DNA of 44,264 bases from the NCBI GenBank assembly GCA_022448245.1, contig JAKVCO010000027.1:1-44264 (forward strand). Reading direction: 5' to 3'. The DNA is from Paracoccaceae bacterium. GTDB lineage: Bacteria > Pseudomonadota > Alphaproteobacteria > Rhodobacterales > Rhodobacteraceae. This document shows, piece by piece, positions 41,375-44,264 of this stretch. The notes below the pieces were generated by a model, which saw only the letters and a program-made list of their open reading frames with translations, did not search any database and was not told the DNA's origin. A program made the translations under genes and the position numbers. How positions within the stretch are numbered: position 1 is the first letter of the stretch; every line of letters begins with the position of its first letter.

Positions 41375-44155
41375 ATGACGCATCAAGTCACATTCACCCT
41401 CGATGGCGATAAGGTCACCGCTGACAAAGGCATGACCATTTGGGAGGTGTCGAACGGGCGTGGGCTGGTGATCCCGCATCTGTGCCACAAGCCCCAGCCC
41501 GGCTACCGACCTGACGGCAACTGTCGCGCCTGCATGGTGGAGATTGAGGGGGAGCGCACGCTCGCCGCCTCCTGCATTCGTGAGCCCATGGAAGGCATGG
41601 TCGTGAACACGGCCACGCCGCGTGCAGAAGCGGCGCGAAAGATGGTGGTAGAGATGCTGGTCACCGACCAGCCCGAGAAAGAGGTCTCGCACGACCAATC
41701 CTCCCACCTTTGGGACATGGCCGAAGCGAACGGCGTCTCCGCCAGCCGCTTCCCCAAGCTCGAAGACGGCCGCATCCCGTTTCTAGATGACAGCCATGTG
41801 GCGATGTCGGTGAACTTGGATGCCTGCATCTCTTGTGGCCTGTGTGTGCGCGCGTGCCGCGAGGTTCAGGTGAACGACGTCATCGGCATGGCGGGCCGTG
41901 GCCACGATGCCTATCCAACCTTCGATTTTGCAGACCCCATGGGGGACAGCACCTGCGTGGCTTGTGGCGAGTGCGTTCAAGCCTGCCCAACGGGCGCCTT
42001 GATGCCTTCCACAGTCGTCGACGAAAATCAGGTGGGCGACCGCGCGGACTACGACAGCGAGACCGAAAGCGTTTGCGCCTTCTGCGGCGTCGGATGTCAG
42101 ATCTCGATCAAGGTCAAAGACGGTAAGGTGAAGTATGTCGAGGGCATCAACGGCCCCGCAAACGAAGGCCGCCTCTGCGTGAAAGGCCGCTTTGGCTACG
42201 ACTACATCCACCATAACCACCGCCTGACGAAGCCGCTGATCCGACGCGAAGATGCGCCGGCGAAGGGGCTGAACGTCGATCCCGGCAACCTGATGACGCA
42301 TTTCCGCGAGGCGAGCTGGGACGAAGCGCTCGATTTCGCAGCCGGGGGCCTGAAAGGTCGCGGGCGAGAGGTGGCAGGTTTTGGATCGGCCAAATGCACC
42401 AACGAAGAGGCCTACCTCTTCCAGAAGTTCATCCGGCAAGGCTTTCTTCACAACAACGTGGATCACTGCACCCGGCTGTGCCACGCGTCCTCTGTGGCGG
42501 CACTGATCGAGAACGTGGGCTCAGGCGCTGTGACCGCCACCTTCAACGAGATCGAGAAAGCCGACGTGGCCATCGTGATTGGCGCGAACCCGCTGGAAAA
42601 CCACCCGGTCGCGGCGACCTATTTCAAGCAGTTCACCAAGCGCGGCGGCAAGCTGATCGTGATGGATCCGCGCGGCCAAGCGCTCAAGCGTTTTGCCACG
42701 CACATGCTGCAATTCCGCCCCGGCGCGGATGTCTCCATGCTGAACGCGATCATGCATGTGATCGTCGAAGAGGGCCTCTACGACCAGCAGTACATCGAGG
42801 GTTACACCGAGAACTGGGACGCCGCGAAAGCGCATCTGGCGGCGTTCTCGCCTGAGGCAATGTCTGAAACCTGCGGGATCGACCCTGAGACGCTGCGGGC
42901 CGTGGCGCGGGATTTTGCGACGTCAAAGGCCGGGATGATTTTCTGGGGCATGGGCGTGTCGCAGCACATTCACGGCACGGATAACTCACGCTGCCTGATA
43001 TCGCTTGCGCTGATGTGCGGCCATGTGGGGCGACCGGGCACGGGCCTGCACCCATTGCGCGGACAGAACAACGTGCAGGGTGCCTCGGATGCAGGCCTGA
43101 TACCGATGTTTTTGCCAGATTATCAAAGCGTTATGGACGATGGCGTGCGATCCGCTTTCACTGACGTCTGGGAGACGGGTGATTTCTCCAACGAGAAAGG
43201 CCTAACGGTCACTGAGATCATGGACGCTGTCCATGAGGACAAGATCAAGGCGATGTATGTGCTGGGTGAGAACCCTGCCATGTCGGACCCCGATGTCGAA
43301 CACGCCCGCGATGCGCTGGCCAAGCTCGACCACCTCGTGGTGCAGGACATCTTTCTGACGGAAACGGCGAACTACGCGGATGTGATCCTGCCTGCGTCGG
43401 CGCTCTACGAGAAGTCGGGCACTGTTTCGAACACCAACCGCACCGTCCAGATGGTGCGCCCAGCAGTGGCACCTCCCGGCGACGCAAAAGAGGATTGGTG
43501 GATCGAGGTGGAGCTCGCCAAGCGCTGTGGCCTGCCTTGGACCTACACGCATCCGTCCGAGGTCTTCGCCGAGATGAAGCTCAATATGAAGAGCCTCGAC
43601 AACATCACGTGGGATCGTCTCGAAGGGGCGGCGGTCACCTATCCGTCGCTCAGTGAGACTGATCCGGGGCAGGCCGTTGTCTTCGGTGATGGCTTCCCAC
43701 GCCAGGAAGGCCGCGCGCGCTTTACGCCTGCGAATGTGATCGCGCCGGACGACCCGCCCGATGCGGAATACCCGATGATCCTCACCACCGGGCGGCAGCT
43801 CGAACATTGGCACACGGGCTCGATGACGCGCCGCGCGACGGTACTTGATGCGGTCGAGCCCGAGGCGAACTGCTCACTGCACCCGTCGACACTGCGCAAG
43901 TTGGGCGTGGAGCCCGGCGGCATGGTGCGCCTGACAACGAAGCGCGGCTCCATCGAGATCATGGCGCGCATGGACCGGGCTGTGTCGCCCGACATGGTGT
44001 TTCTGCCCTTCGCCTATGTGGAGGCAGCCGCCAACATCCTCACAAACCCCGCGATCGACCCCTACGGCAAGATCCCGGAATTCAAATTCTCTGCTGTGAA
44101 AGTCGAAGCGGCCGAAGGGCCGGGCGCGGAAAGCCAAACGTTCGCAGCTGAATAA
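41375..44155 (+). CDS. fdsA: NAD-dependent formate dehydrogenase, molybdenum alpha subunit (FdsA)
   Basis: The 926-residue catalytic subunit has an N-terminal [2Fe-2S] domain (C37, C50, C53, C67), a two-cluster ferredoxin domain (CISCGLCVRAC at 151-161 and CVACGECVQAC at 194-204), a further [4Fe-4S] motif (C234, C237, C241, C268), and the bis-MGD domain. The molybdenum ligand is C369, directly before H370 in HCTRLCHASS, so this is a cysteine rather than a selenocysteine enzyme. A molybdopterin-dinucleotide binding domain (MILTTGRQLEHWHTGSMTRR) closes it. It oxidises formate to CO2. The usual accessory genes fdsC (fdhD-like) and fdsD do not follow directly; fhs does. Confidence 0.96.
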   Translation: MTHQVTFTLDGDKVTADKGMTIWEVSNGRGLVIPHLCHKPQPGYRPDGNCRACMVEIEGERTLAASCIREPMEGMVVNTATPRAEAARKMVVEMLVTDQPEKEVSHDQSSHLWDMAEANGVSASRFPKLEDGRIPFLDDSHVAMSVNLDACISCGLCVRACREVQVNDVIGMAGRGHDAYPTFDFADPMGDSTCVACGECVQACPTGALMPSTVVDENQVGDRADYDSETESVCAFCGVGCQISIKVKDGKVKYVEGINGPANEGRLCVKGRFGYDYIHHNHRLTKPLIRREDAPAKGLNVDPGNLMTHFREASWDEALDFAAGGLKGRGREVAGFGSAKCTNEEAYLFQKFIRQGFLHNNVDHCTRLCHASSVAALIENVGSGAVTATFNEIEKADVAIVIGANPLENHPVAATYFKQFTKRGGKLIVMDPRGQALKRFATHMLQFRPGADVSMLNAIMHVIVEEGLYDQQYIEGYTENWDAAKAHLAAFSPEAMSETCGIDPETLRAVARDFATSKAGMIFWGMGVSQHIHGTDNSRCLISLALMCGHVGRPGTGLHPLRGQNNVQGASDAGLIPMFLPDYQSVMDDGVRSAFTDVWETGDFSNEKGLTVTEIMDAVHEDKIKAMYVLGENPAMSDPDVEHARDALAKLDHLVVQDIFLTETANYADVILPASALYEKSGTVSNTNRTVQMVRPAVAPPGDAKEDWWIEVELAKRCGLPWTYTHPSEVFAEMKLNMKSLDNITWDRLEGAAVTYPSLSETDPGQAVVFGDGFPRQEGRARFTPANVIAPDDPPDAEYPMILTTGRQLEHWHTGSMTRRATVLDAVEPEANCSLHPSTLRKLGVEPGGMVRLTTKRGSIEIMARMDRAVSPDMVFLPFAYVEAAANILTNPAIDPYGKIPEFKFSAVKVEAAEGPGAESQTFAAE

Positions 44156-44187
44156 CGCACTTAAGCAAGCCATGAAGGACCAGTGGT

Positions 44188-44264
44188 ATGGGCTACAAGA
44201 CTGATATTGAGATTGCGCGTGAGGCGCAGAAGAAGCCGATCCAGGAGATTGGTGCGAAGATCGG
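44188..44264 (+). CDS. fhs: Formate--tetrahydrofolate ligase, N-terminus (partial)
   Basis: The frame from ATG 44188 reads MGYKTDIEIAREAQKKPIQE then IGAKI, the characteristic start of formyltetrahydrofolate ligase, and runs off the window. The ribosome site GAAGGA lies 10 bases upstream. The enzyme uses ATP to join formate and THF. Lying 32 bases after fdsA, it is placed to share formate between oxidation to CO2 and C1 assimilation. Confidence 0.9.
   Translation, partial: MGYKTDIEIAREAQKKPIQEIGAKI

Noticed and set aside
42469..42487. Selenocysteine at the formate dehydrogenase active site.
   Set aside because: The codon before His370 is TGT/TGC-type cysteine (HCTRLCH); no in-frame TGA occurs there.
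44172..44187. ATG 44172 as the start of the fhs gene.
   Set aside because: It is in another frame and contains the ribosome site; the family N-terminus begins at ATG 44188.

Overview
The window is about 44 kb of GC-rich (about 60% by eye) bacterial chromosome. It looks like an alphaproteobacterium of the Rhodobacteraceae/Roseobacter group. The reasons are an agl-like sugar ABC operon, a tripartite tricarboxylate transporter (TctCBA) operon, a fused FdsG-FdsB NAD-dependent formate dehydrogenase followed by formyltetrahydrofolate ligase, and the style of its small secreted proteins. No rRNA, tRNA, CRISPR array, integrase or insertion sequence was seen. All assignments come from reading the sequence; no database was searched.

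Layout. (1) 1-7.6 kb: the tail of an EAL-domain protein, a KefF-like/KefB-like K+/H+ antiporter pair with a histidine-rich loop, a membrane methyltransferase-like protein, a Rossmann oxidoreductase, a LysR regulator divergent from a quinone-reductase-like dehydrogenase, and a degraded chemotaxis-receptor-like pseudogene. (2) 7.8-15.1 kb, minus strand: a compact operon lacI - solute-binding protein - two permeases - GH63-type glycosidase - ATPase. It has a perfect LacI-type operator ahead of the regulator, an intercistronic hairpin after the binding-protein gene, and an unusual beta-rich insert in the MalF-like permease. (3) 15.3-19.2 kb, minus strand: a CoA-transferase followed by a frameshifted amidohydrolase, an intact NTF2-like protein and a heavily frameshifted sulfatase. 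(4) 19.35-31.66 kb, plus strand: an 11-gene, largely overlapping operon. It encodes TctC, TctB, TctA, an AbrB-like membrane protein, a ThDP enzyme, a CoA-transferase, a crotonase-fold enzyme without the usual catalytic glutamates, a TauE/SafE exporter, malonyl-CoA synthetase, a PrpF/4-oxalomesaconate-tautomerase-like isomerase and a D-2-hydroxyacid dehydrogenase. Read together it imports an unknown carboxylate, activates it to a CoA ester and dismantles it. (5) 31.7-32.8 kb: a broken LuxR-HTH/alpha-beta-hydrolase fusion gene. (6) 33.0-39.5 kb, plus strand: six tandem genes for secreted proteins of no family I recognise. Four are interrupted by frameshifts or stops. They share a Cys-bounded helical module, and the last carries seven tandem 16-residue repeats. 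(7) 39.7-44.26 kb: formate dehydrogenase (fdsGB fused, fdsA) and the start of fhs, for formate oxidation and assimilation.

The most distinctive part is region 6, an apparently undescribed secreted-protein locus caught in decay. Interruptions are also concentrated in regions 1, 3 and 5, while the long ABC, TTT and formate operons read through cleanly. This argues for real gene decay rather than uniformly poor sequence, but only raw reads or related genomes can settle it.
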